Source of the DNA: CALWOS01 sp963595735
GTDB lineage: Bacteria > Bacillota > Clostridia > Oscillospirales > Oscillospiraceae
Assembly: GCA_963595735.1 (NCBI GenBank)
Contig: CAVBJJ010000003.1
Location: 1-64,000, forward strand
Length of the DNA: 64,000 nt
Reading direction: 5' to 3'
Shown: positions 1 through 7,614 of the stretch, one piece after another
Layout of the letters: every line of letters starts with the position of its first letter
How positions within the stretch are numbered: position 1 is the stretch's first letter
Position numbers and translations under genes: made by a program
The notes under the pieces: model-generated
Told to the model about the DNA's origin: nothing
The model's database searches: none
Seen by the model: only the letters and a program-made list of their open reading frames with translations

Positions 1-160
1 CGATGGATGCGCCGCCGGCCGCGGCGCGCTCCAGCGCGGCGCGGGTGCGGCTGCTGAGACGGCTTTGGTCATTGAGGGTGGTATCGTCCAGATCCAGCGC
101 CACCAGACGGATATGGGGAAAGGCGGCGGGGAGTTGATGCAATTGCAGTTTTTCGGGCAT
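1..160 (-). CDS. HAD-family (Cof-type) phosphatase, N-terminal fragment
   Basis: The gene reads off the left edge, so only the first 53 or so residues are present. After about 17 residues comes a hydrophobic strand leading into LVALDLDDTTLND, which is HAD motif I (DxDxT). The first Asp is the nucleophile and the second the acid/base. The following RLSSRTRAALERAAAGG matches the Cof/YbiV-type helix after motif I. The ATG at 158-160 is preceded by AAGGAGACCCCC, a good ribosome binding site. Cof-type enzymes dephosphorylate sugar phosphates, FMN or similar metabolites in the cytoplasm; the substrate cannot be told from this fragment. Confidence 0.85.
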   Translation of the reverse strand, partial: MPEKLQLHQLPAAFPHIRLVALDLDDTTLNDQSRLSSRTRAALERAAAGGASI

Positions 161-177
161 GGGGGTCTCCTTTTTTG

Positions 178-207
178 AAAAAATCCCCCTTGCAGAAGCA
201 AGGGGGA
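178..207 (-). terminator. Intrinsic terminator after the parvulin gene
   Basis: A 10-bp perfect stem (184-193 with 198-207, AGAA loop) is followed on the minus strand by six T. It ends transcription of the foldase gene just before the HAD gene start. Confidence 0.85.
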
Positions 208-222
208 TCGGGTAACGCGAAA

Positions 223-1834
223 TTACATGGCAAACTTCATGCCAAAGCCGGTGGTATAGTCATACCCCTTGGAGATGTCGGTATCCCATTCTTCCATGGC
301 GGTCTTGTTCAGGCTGCTCTTGGCCAGAACATCCCGGTAAGGCTCGCCCTCGCCAACGAAGTAGATGATGTGATATCCGCAGTAGCTGCCCTCGTTGAAG
401 ACAATGCCGGTATCACCGGGCTTGCGGCTTTCGTCAAAGCAGAAGTCGTTGAACTCGGTCACCATCTGACCGAGGTAGATGTTTTCATACAGGCCGCCGT
501 TGGCGGAGGAACCGGTGTCCTCGGAATACTTGGTGGCCAGCTCGGCGAAGGAATCCTCGGTTTTATCGCCGTCTTCCCACTCCTGGAGGATCTCCTCGGC
601 CTTTTTCTTGGCCTTTTCCTTGGCTTCCTCGGTGTAGTTGCCGTCATCATCGGCCTCCGCATTGATCAGAATGTGGCGAGCGTTGACGGTGTTGGCGCGG
701 TTGTCGTCCCGGGAGCCGAAGACCACGACATAGCAGCCGGTGCTGGCGCGAACAACGGTGATATCACCGGATTTCCGGTTGGCATCCAGGAGCCAGGCTG
801 ACAGGTCGGAGCTCAGGGAGGAGCCGGCAGTGGTGGTCTCGCTCAACTTGGCATCCTCTGCCACATCGGCCAGAGCGGCGTTGACTGCGGCGGTGTTTTT
901 CTCCACGAGGGCTTCGTCCGCGGCGATCGCGGTGCTGGTGACAACAGCCTTGTCGGCAGCATCAGTATCCTCAGTAGCCTTGGCGTCGTCAGCCTTGGTA
1001 TCGGTATCCTCGGTGTCTTCGCTGCTCTTGTCGGCGTCCTCGGCATCGGCGGTGTCATCCGTGGTGATAGTGACATCCACAAAGCCGGGCTTCAGGTCGG
1101 CCAGAGCGGTCTCTAGCTTGTCCTCAGCATCGTCCAGCGCGCCATCGACTACATTGCCGTCGGAATCCGTTTCCGCAGAGAGCAGGTAAGAGCTGTAGGT
1201 GATGCGATCCTGAGAATCGGCCTGGTCAGCATAGGCCTTGTCCAGTTCCTCCTGGGTGTATTCCTTGCTGTCCATGACCTGGTTGTAGTAACCGCTGGCG
1301 ATGGTCTCAATCTCCAGCATTTTACGCAGGGTATCCTCGGTGAAGCCCNNNNNNNNNNGCAACGAGGAACTTTTTGACGGTCATGTCGTTGGTGTCGGCG
1401 GCTTCCTTCAGGGAATCCATGGTGTCTTCGATGGTTTTTTTGTCCTCGTCCGTCAGCTCGTAGCCGGCCTTGACGGCGGCATCGTAGCGAGCGGTGGTAG
1501 TGGTCAGGGTATCCAGCGCGGTGTCACGGAAGAAATCCTGCCAGGTGACGCCCTCGGAGTACTCCTGGGTGTTCAGGGGCTTGGAGGTGTCCAGACCCAT
1601 GTAAGAGGTGGCGATGGAATAGTAATTATAATAGGTGTTGTAGTAATAGTAATTGAATTCGGAGGCGCTGTAGGAGGTGTCTTTTACCGTGACGGCATTG
1701 ACGCGGGTGAGCATCAGGCTGGAGTTGAGAACGGCCACCAGCACGATGACAGCCGCCAGCACCACGCCGCCGATTGCATACTTGTGCATGGTCTTGCGGT
1801 CTTCAGCGGAGACCTTTTGGTTGTAAGAACTCAT
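223..1834 (-). CDS. Membrane-anchored peptidyl-prolyl isomerase (parvulin/SurA-like foldase), interrupted by an assembly gap
   Basis: Two pieces in different frames meet at a run of 10 N, so this is one gene broken by missing sequence. The N-terminal piece (1359-1834) has a short basic cytoplasmic segment, one transmembrane helix (about residues 19-41) and a SurA/PrsA-like N domain rich in Tyr. The C-terminal piece (223-1348) carries a long Asp/Glu/Thr/Ala linker and then a parvulin (PpiC) domain, recognisable by NARHILI, FAELATKYSEDTGS, NGGLYENIYLGQM and GYHIIYF. There is no lipobox, so anchoring is by the helix rather than a lipid as in PrsA. It probably helps secreted proteins fold outside the membrane. 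Promoter and terminator are both visible, so it is likely monocistronic. Confidence 0.85.
1349..1358. other. Assembly gap (10 N) inside the foldase gene
   Basis: The two flanking coding pieces are out of frame by one base across ten N. The N run is therefore a placeholder, and the true missing length is not 10 bp unless the gene is frameshifted. Confidence 0.97.
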
Positions 1835-1902
1835 TGGCTATCTATCCTTTTTTTCGTAATCTTTACCTGTGTTGTAGTTACATTGTTGCTACAGGCCATA
1901 AC

Positions 1903-1931
1903 ATTATAGTATAGATTTGGCAGACTTGCAA
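1903..1931 (-). promoter_or_regulatory. Sigma-A-type promoter of the foldase gene
   Basis: On the minus strand TTGCAA (1926-1931) and TATAAT (1903-1908) are separated by 17 bp, about 70 bp upstream of the ATG at 1834. Confidence 0.8.
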
Positions 1932-1991
1932 GAGAAAAGTTTTGAACAAATGTTGCGGGAATGCCAAAAGCCCGGGCTGTGGGAGGGGAGA

Positions 1992-2028
1992 AAAGAAAAA
2001 AACCTCGGGAGCCGGCTGGCTCCCGAGG
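1992..2028 (-). terminator. Intrinsic terminator after the molbindin gene
   Basis: An 11-bp GC-rich stem (2003-2013 with 2018-2028) is followed on the minus strand by a T-rich tract (TTTTTTTCTTTT). It closes the unit containing the molbindin gene. Confidence 0.85.
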
Positions 2029-2053
2029 GGTGTGTTAGGCATGGAAACGGCGT

Positions 2054-2266
2054 TTAGCAGTCCACGCCGACCATGACGGAGGTGGCCTTGATCACGGCGT
2101 AGGCCGGCTTGCCCACTTCCAGACCCAGCTCCTGCACTGCGGCCATGGAGATGGTGGAGCTGATGACATTGCCGCCGCCGATGTCGATTTTGACGATGGC
2201 GTTGACTGCGCCCTCCTGGATGGAGGTGACGGTACCCTTGAGCTGATTTCTTGCGCTGAGTTTCAT
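2054..2266 (-). CDS. Molbindin-like TOBE-domain protein (Mop family)
   Basis: This 70-residue protein is a single TOBE/Mop domain: it opens with MKLSARNQLKGTV, followed by a NAIVKIDIGGG strand, STISMAAVQELGL, and a closing AYAVIKATSVMVG. Stand-alone Mop proteins are cytoplasmic oligomers that bind molybdate or tungstate and are thought to store or buffer it. The size is typical. The ATG has the RBS GAAAGGATGAACCGCT upstream. It lies downstream of the ABC exporter genes on the same strand with 126 bp between; no other molybdate gene is in the window. Confidence 0.88.
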   Translation of the reverse strand: MKLSARNQLKGTVTSIQEGAVNAIVKIDIGGGNVISSTISMAAVQELGLEVGKPAYAVIKATSVMVGVDC

Positions 2267-2392
2267 AGCGGTTCATCCTTTCCTGCACGAGGTGCAACGG
2301 TAAAATTTTGCAATAGTATACAATGCTGTGTGTAGTATACAACAAAATTCTGGGAATGACAAGAGAAAAATTTTTTCAGGCGGTTTTGGGAT

Positions 2393-4291
2393 TTATTCCA
2401 GTTCAAAAGCACCGGTATAAAGCTGATAATAGGTGCCTTTTTTGGCAATGAGGGCTTCGTGGCTACCCTTTTCAATGATGTGTCCCTGTTCCAGAACCAT
2501 GATGACATCCGAATTCCGGACCGTGGACAGGCGGTGGGCGATGACAAAGACGGTGCGTCCCTCCATGAGTTTATCCATGCCCCGCTGCACGATGGCCTCG
2601 GTGCGGGTGTCGATGGAGGAGGTGGCCTCGTCCAGGATCATGACCGGGGGATCGGCCACGGCCGCGCGGGCAATGGCGATCAGCTGGCGTTGTCCCTGGG
2701 AGAGATTAGCGCCGTTGTTGTGCAGGAGGGTATCATAGCCCTCCGGCAGGCGGCTGATGAAGTCGTCGGCACCGGCCAGACGGGCAGCGGCGCGGCAGTC
2801 TTCATCGGTGGCATCCAGCCGGCCATAGCGGATGTTTTCCATGACGGAGCCGGTGAACAGGTTGGTTTCCTGGAGCACCAGACCCATGGAGCGGCGCAGG
2901 TCGGCTTTGCGGATCTCGTGGATGGGGATGCCATCATAGGAGATCGTACCCTTGCTGATGTCGTAAAAGCGGTTAATGAGATTGGTGATGGTGGTTTTTC
3001 CGGCGCCGGTCGCGCCCACGAAAGCGATTTTCTGGCCGGGCTTGGCGGAAACGCTGACATCATGCAGGACGGTTTTTTCCGGCACATAGCCAAAGTCCAC
3101 ATGATCCAGCTGAACATCGCCGCGCAGGGGGACATAGCGGATGCCGCCGTTTTCCTGCAGCTTCCACGCCCAATGGCCGGTGTGCTCCTCGCCGCAGTCG
3201 GTCAGGCTGCCATCGGCATTTTCCCGGACATTGGCCAGGGTGATGGTACCGTCGTCTTCCTCCGGCTGCTGGTCGATCAGGTCGAAGATACGGCCTGCGC
3301 CGGCGGCGGCCATGACGATGCTGTTGATCTGCTGGGTCAGCTGGTTGACATTGCCGGTGAACTGCTTGGCCATGTTCAGGAAGGGGATAAGAATGGGAAT
3401 GCTGAAGGCCATGCCGGAGATGCTGATATTCTGGATATTACTGAGCAGAAACACACCGCCGCAGAGCGCCAGAGCGGCATACATGACATTGCCGATATTG
3501 CCGATGATGGGGGCGAGGGTGTTGGCATAGGTGTTGGCCTTGCGGGCATCCTGGTACAGCTGCTCATTGACACGGTCGAAGTCCGCAATGCTCTCCTGCT
3601 CGTGGCAGAACACCTTGATGACCTTTTGGCCGTTCATCAGCTCCTGCGCCAGACCCTCTACATCTGCCAGGGATTTTTGCTGGCGGATGAAGTACCGGGC
3701 GGAGCCGCCGCCGATAAACTTGGTCACCAGCAGCATGGCGACAACGCCGATGAGCAGGATCAGCGTCATCCAGAGGCTGTAATACAGCATGATGCAGAAC
3801 ACGGCCAGCACGATCACCGAGGCTTTCAGGATCAGGGGGAAGGACTGGGAGATCATCTGCCGCAGGGTGTCGATATCGTTGGTGTAATAGCTCATGATAT
3901 CGCCGTGCTGATGGGTGTCAAAGTAGCGTACGGGCAGATTCTGCATCCCGTTGAACATCTCCCGGCGGAGCTTGCACAGGAAACCCTGGGTCATATAGGC
4001 CATCAGCTGGGTATAGGCAAACTCCGAGAGCAGTGCCAGCACATACAGGACGATCAGCAGGGTGATGGTGGGGATGATCTCCTGACTGGCGGTGCTCCAG
4101 TCGGCGGCGCGGTAGCAGGCCTCCACCGTGGAGAGCACACGCTGAATAAACAGCGCCGGGACGGCAGAGACCACGGCGAAGAACAAAATGCAGGCCACGG
4201 TCAGGGGGGCGAGCACGGGATAATAGTGGAACAGGCGGCGGAGAATGCGACCCAGCGCGCCTTTTTGCTTGGTATCAGGCTTTTTGGCCAT
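2393..4291 (-). CDS. ABC exporter, transmembrane-ATPase half (canonical Walker B)
   Basis: The 632-residue half-transporter has about six transmembrane helices (residues 20-320) and a C-terminal nucleotide-binding domain. Walker A is GATGAGKTT near residue 426, the signature is LSQGQRQL near 530 (Gln replaces the usual second Gly), and Walker B is VMILDEATS with the catalytic Glu kept. A polar insert of roughly 45 residues (about 345-390) links the membrane and ATPase parts and is longer than usual. It starts 17 bp inside the end of the partner gene upstream, so the two are co-translated. Such MdlAB/TM287-288-like pairs export drugs, lipids or peptides; the substrate here is unknown. Confidence 0.93.
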   Translation of the reverse strand: MAKKPDTKQKGALGRILRRLFHYYPVLAPLTVACILFFAVVSAVPALFIQRVLSTVEACYRAADWSTASQEIIPTITLLIVLYVLALLSEFAYTQLMAYMTQGFLCKLRREMFNGMQNLPVRYFDTHQHGDIMSYYTNDIDTLRQMISQSFPLILKASVIVLAVFCIMLYYSLWMTLILLIGVVAMLLVTKFIGGGSARYFIRQQKSLADVEGLAQELMNGQKVIKVFCHEQESIADFDRVNEQLYQDARKANTYANTLAPIIGNIGNVMYAALALCGGVFLLSNIQNISISGMAFSIPILIPFLNMAKQFTGNVNQLTQQINSIVMAAAGAGRIFDLIDQQPEEDDGTITLANVRENADGSLTDCGEEHTGHWAWKLQENGGIRYVPLRGDVQLDHVDFGYVPEKTVLHDVSVSAKPGQKIAFVGATGAGKTTITNLINRFYDISKGTISYDGIPIHEIRKADLRRSMGLVLQETNLFTGSVMENIRYGRLDATDEDCRAAARLAGADDFISRLPEGYDTLLHNNGANLSQGQRQLIAIARAAVADPPVMILDEATSSIDTRTEAIVQRGMDKLMEGRTVFVIAHRLSTVRNSDVIMVLEQGHIIEKGSHEALIAKKGTYYQLYTGAFELE

Positions 4292-6026
4292 CTTCCTCGC
4301 CTCCTTTCTGCTGCTGTTGGCAGGTCTCGCGGTAGATCGGGCTGTTTTCCAGCAGCTGTGCGTGAGTGCCCTGATCCACGATCCGGCCGTTTTCCATGAC
4401 CAGGATCAGATCGGCATCCTCCACGGAGGAGATGCGCTGGGCGATGATGATTTTTGTGGTTTCCGGGATGTACTGCCGGAAGCCTGCCCGGATCAGGGCG
4501 TCCGTTTTGGTATCCACCGCGGAGGTGGAGTCATCCAAAATGAGGATCTTTGGCTTTTTCAGCAGGGCGCGGGCGATGCACAGGCGCTGCTTTTGGCCGC
4601 CGGAGACATTGGTGCCGCCCTGTTCGATCCAGGTGTCGTAGCCATCGGGGAAGCGGGAGATGAATTCATCCGCCTGCGCCAGACGGCAGGCCTCCTGCAG
4701 CTCGGCATCGGTGGCGTCCTTATTGCCCCAGCGGAGGTTATCCTTGATGGTGCCGGAAAACAGCAGGTTTTTTTGCAGCACCATGGAGACCTGGCTGCGG
4801 AGGGTGTCCAGATCGTAGTCCCGCACATCCACGCCGCCCACCCGGACAACGCCCTCTGTGGCGTCGTACAGGCGGGAGATGAGCTGTACCAGCGTGGATT
4901 TGCTGGAGCCGGTGCCGCCAAGGATGCCTACGGTCATGCCGGAGGCAATGTGCAGGTTTACATCTTCCAGCGCGTTTTTGGCGGCGGTGGCGGAATACTT
5001 AAAGCTGACGCCCTCGAAATCCACGGAGCCGTCGGCCACCTCGGTGACCGGGGCGGCGGGACTTTGCAGCCGGGGCTGCTCCTCCAGCACCTCGCAGATA
5101 CGCTTGGCCGATTCGGTTGCCATGGTCAGCATGACATAGACCATGGCAAGGGTCATCAGGGCGATGAGGATCTGCATACCATAGGTGATCAGGGCGGAGA
5201 TCTGTCCCACATCCAGCGCTTGTCCGCTGGTGGAGATGATGGTGCGGGAGCCGACGAACAGCACAAAAACCATGTTCAGGTAGACGCAGAGCTGCATCAT
5301 GGGAGAGTTGAGGGCGACGATCCGCTCGGCCTTGGTGAAGTCCTTGCGGATGTTTTCCGCAGCGGCGCCGAATTTCTCTTTTTCGTACTCCTCCCGGGCG
5401 AAGCCCTTGACATTGCGCATGGCGCGGACATTTTCTTCCACAGACTCGTTGAGCCGGTCATACTTTTTGAACACGGTGCGGAACGCGGGCATGGCCTTGC
5501 GGCTGATGGCATACAGCCCCACGACCAGCAGGGGAATGATGATGACAAAATAAATCGCCATTTTTCCGCTGGCGGCAAAGGCCATGATCATGCAGAAAAT
5601 GACCATCAGCGGGGCGCGCACGGCCAGGCGGATGAGCATCATGAACGCCAGCTGGACATTGTTGACATCCGTGGTCATGCGGGTGACCAGAGAGGCGGAG
5701 GAAAACTTGTCGATGTTTTCAAAGGAAAAGCTCTGCACTTTCCGAAAGACATCTTTCCGGATGTTCTTGGCAAAGCCGGTAGAGGCTTTTGCACAGGTGG
5801 CGCCGCCGATGGCGCCGCAGGCCAGAGACAGGATGGCCATGATGATGAGCAGGATGCCGGTGCGTACCAGTGCATCCATGGTGATACCGGCCTTGATCTG
5901 GTTGACCAGATTGGCGGCGATGAAGGGAATGACTGCTTCAATGACCACTTCTCCGGTGATAAAAAGCAGAGTCAGGACGGTGGGAAGCTTGAATTCCCGC
6001 AGGCAGAGGGATAGGCGTTTGAGCAT
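4275..6026 (-). CDS. ABC exporter, transmembrane-ATPase half (degenerate Walker B)
   Basis: This 583-residue half-transporter is the partner of the next gene. Six membrane helices are followed by an ATPase domain with Walker A GGTGSSKST, signature VSGGQKQR and Walker B ILILDDSTS. Asp stands where the catalytic Glu is expected, so this subunit contributes the non-hydrolytic half-site, as in TM287/TM288-type heterodimers. I chose the ATG at 6026 because AAGGAGT lies ten bases before it; upstream in-frame ATGs at 6050 and 6092 lack this. It has its own promoter and leads a two-gene operon, possibly with molbindin as a distal third gene. Confidence 0.92.
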   Translation of the reverse strand: MLKRLSLCLREFKLPTVLTLLFITGEVVIEAVIPFIAANLVNQIKAGITMDALVRTGILLIIMAILSLACGAIGGATCAKASTGFAKNIRKDVFRKVQSFSFENIDKFSSASLVTRMTTDVNNVQLAFMMLIRLAVRAPLMVIFCMIMAFAASGKMAIYFVIIIPLLVVGLYAISRKAMPAFRTVFKKYDRLNESVEENVRAMRNVKGFAREEYEKEKFGAAAENIRKDFTKAERIVALNSPMMQLCVYLNMVFVLFVGSRTIISTSGQALDVGQISALITYGMQILIALMTLAMVYVMLTMATESAKRICEVLEEQPRLQSPAAPVTEVADGSVDFEGVSFKYSATAAKNALEDVNLHIASGMTVGILGGTGSSKSTLVQLISRLYDATEGVVRVGGVDVRDYDLDTLRSQVSMVLQKNLLFSGTIKDNLRWGNKDATDAELQEACRLAQADEFISRFPDGYDTWIEQGGTNVSGGQKQRLCIARALLKKPKILILDDSTSAVDTKTDALIRAGFRQYIPETTKIIIAQRISSVEDADLILVMENGRIVDQGTHAQLLENSPIYRETCQQQQKGGEEDGQKA

Positions 6027-6140
6027 AGGCAAAGGACTCCTTCCTTCCATGCAAATATAACAAAGCTGTACGAAACCGGCATGACGCGCCAATTCGTACA
6101 GCCCTTATTATGAGTACATGGAAATTTAATATTATATGTA

Positions 6141-6169
6141 GTATAACACTAAAATTTTGGAAAAAGCAA
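6141..6169 (-). promoter_or_regulatory. Probable promoter of the ABC exporter operon
   Basis: On the minus strand TTGCTT (6164-6169) and TTATAC (6141-6146) are 17 bp apart. A second AT-rich hexamer, CATATAAT, follows closely. The whole stretch from 6121 to 6180 is AT-rich, in contrast to its surroundings. Confidence 0.6.
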
Positions 6170-6209
6170 GAGAAAAATTGAGAAAAGGGGGAAGTTTTTG
6201 TGCGGGCGT

Positions 6210-6287
6210 TCAGCGGTCGCTGATTTTGGGCGTTTCATCCCCGAAGATGAAATCGTCAATATCGCTTTTGCAGCGGGATAGGGTCAT
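6210..6287 (-). CDS. Possible 25-residue peptide gene
   Basis: A short frame begins with ATG at 6285-6287, nine bases after a near-perfect AAAGGAGGT ribosome binding site, and encodes a charged 25-residue peptide (starts MTLSRCKSDIDDF, ends TPKISDR). There is no membrane segment or leader motif; it has one Cys. It lies between the terminator of the metallophosphoesterase gene and the promoter of the ABC exporter operon, on the same strand. The strong RBS is the main support. I do not recognise the family, and it could be a leader peptide, a small functional protein or chance. Confidence 0.45.
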   Translation of the reverse strand: MTLSRCKSDIDDFIFGDETPKISDR

Positions 6288-6333
6288 AGGAACGGCACCT
6301 CCTTTGTTTGGAATTGCGGGGGACAGTGAAGAT

Positions 6334-6373
6334 AAAAACGGTATCCTTTTTGACAAGCTGAAAAGGATACCGT
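6334..6373 (-). terminator. Intrinsic terminator after the metallophosphoesterase gene
   Basis: A perfect 13-bp stem (6338-6350 with 6361-6373) with a 10-base loop is followed on the minus strand by five T. Confidence 0.85.
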
Positions 6374-6424
6374 GTATGATATGTGCTGCGGTGGGGAAAG
6401 ATTCCAAATTTTGCGCAGAAAGGC

Positions 6425-7312
6425 TTACTGCTGGCTGCGGAGGGTGACGCAGACCACCTCCGGATTGTTCAGAAAACGGGCGGAGATGCTATGGTTGGGG
6501 AGCATACTGTCCCCCAGTCCGCCGGAGAGGATCATGTGGTAAGAGCCGGAGACGAATTCGCCCTTGTCGTACTTGGGGAAAAAGCAGCGCTCCGTACTCA
6601 GCAGGCCGCCCACAAAGGGCAGGCGGATGATGCCGCCGTGGGCATGGCCGCTCAGGAGCAGGTCGATGTCCAGATCCGGGTACAGGTCGGGATAATTATT
6701 GCGGTGCGCCAGAAAGAGGATATAGTCCTGGGGATGGTCGGCGCGAATTTGCTCGACCAGCTCGTCGGGCTGGAGCATTTCCGCCCAGCTGATCGGGTCT
6801 TCTACGCCGGCGAGGATGATCTGTGCGCCGTCCTTTTCCAGGGTGACGGAGGAATTATGCAGCCACACGGCGCCGGCCTTGGTGATGGCCTCGTCCAGCT
6901 CCGCCGCGGCGCGGCAGGCCCAGTCATGGTTGCCGCTGATGAAGTACACCGGGGCGATTTTTACCAGGCGGGAGACCAGGTCGGCGGTGGTGGGGATCTC
7001 ATCGGCGCTGTCGATGAAATCGCCGGTGAGGGTGATGATATCCGGGTCGCAATCGGCTACGCGCTGCACCAGGCGGCTGTTATTTTTGCCATACTGGTAG
7101 CCGTGCAGATCGCTGAGCTGGACGACACGATAGCCATCGAAGGCGGCGGGCAGGCGGGGGCTGGCACATTCATACGAGGTGGTGACAAGGCGAAAGCGGT
7201 TGTCGATCAAAATCACGGCAAGCACCAGCACGATGACCAGCAGAACACGGCCTGCCCGGCGGCCTTTGCGCTGCCGGGGGTTTGGGGTTTGTGTTTTTTG
7301 GGAATGGTTCAA
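6425..7312 (-). CDS. Membrane-anchored metallophosphoesterase (YaeI/YkuE-like)
   Basis: A basic N-terminus and one transmembrane helix (about VLLVIVLVLAVILI) precede a calcineurin-like phosphoesterase domain. The metal-binding blocks are all visible in order: SDLHG, TGDFIDS, GNHDW, and GHAHGG near the end. Proteins of this group hydrolyse phosphoesters, for example UDP-diacylglucosamine in some relatives, at the membrane; the true substrate is unknown. I place the start at the TTG at 7310-7312 because AGGAGG lies eight bases upstream; the ATG at 7333 has no good RBS and would swallow this one. The gene is divergent from the NAD operon. Confidence 0.88.
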   Translation of the reverse strand: MNHSQKTQTPNPRQRKGRRAGRVLLVIVLVLAVILIDNRFRLVTTSYECASPRLPAAFDGYRVVQLSDLHGYQYGKNNSRLVQRVADCDPDIITLTGDFIDSADEIPTTADLVSRLVKIAPVYFISGNHDWACRAAAELDEAITKAGAVWLHNSSVTLEKDGAQIILAGVEDPISWAEMLQPDELVEQIRADHPQDYILFLAHRNNYPDLYPDLDIDLLLSGHAHGGIIRLPFVGGLLSTERCFFPKYDKGEFVSGSYHMILSGGLGDSMLPNHSISARFLNNPEVVCVTLRSQQ

Positions 7313-7491
7313 AAGAGAGGCCTCCTGTTTCATTGCGATGCTTGTTTACAATACGCTTGCAAGCTACATTAAAAATATATAACAGAAATTGCGTCATTTT
7401 TCCATAGATTTTCCGATTTGCGGAAAAAAGAGGGGCAGAAAATTTTGCGCGAGGGTGATTTTGCTGCGTTATTTACATATGTAATTTACAA

Positions 7492-7525
7492 GTGTCTTGA
7501 CACATAGATATACATGGTGTAAAAT
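7492..7525 (+). promoter_or_regulatory. NAD operon promoter with overlapping palindromic operator (candidate NiaR site)
   Basis: TTGACA (7497-7502), 17 bp, TAAAAT (7520-7525) form a strong promoter 90 bp before nadB. The perfect palindrome GTGTC-TT-GACAC (7492-7503) covers the -35. niaR is a gene of the same operon, and NiaR represses NAD synthesis genes with niacin as co-repressor, so this is the likely operator. Another palindrome, TTACATATGTAA, lies at 7473-7484. The rest of the 300-bp divergent region (7313-7614) is AT-rich and holds nothing else I can name. Confidence 0.8.
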
Positions 7526-7614
7526 ACAGGGCAATTGCACGAGAGTTCGGCGGGAGCCGTGAAAAATTTATCAATTTATCAATCGCCGCATGGCGGCAAT
7601 AGGAGAACGCTAGG

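Noticed and set aside
2459..4399. A 646-residue plus-strand frame
   Set aside because: It is antisense to the ABC exporter gene and its sequence is Gly/Asp/His-rich without a known domain.
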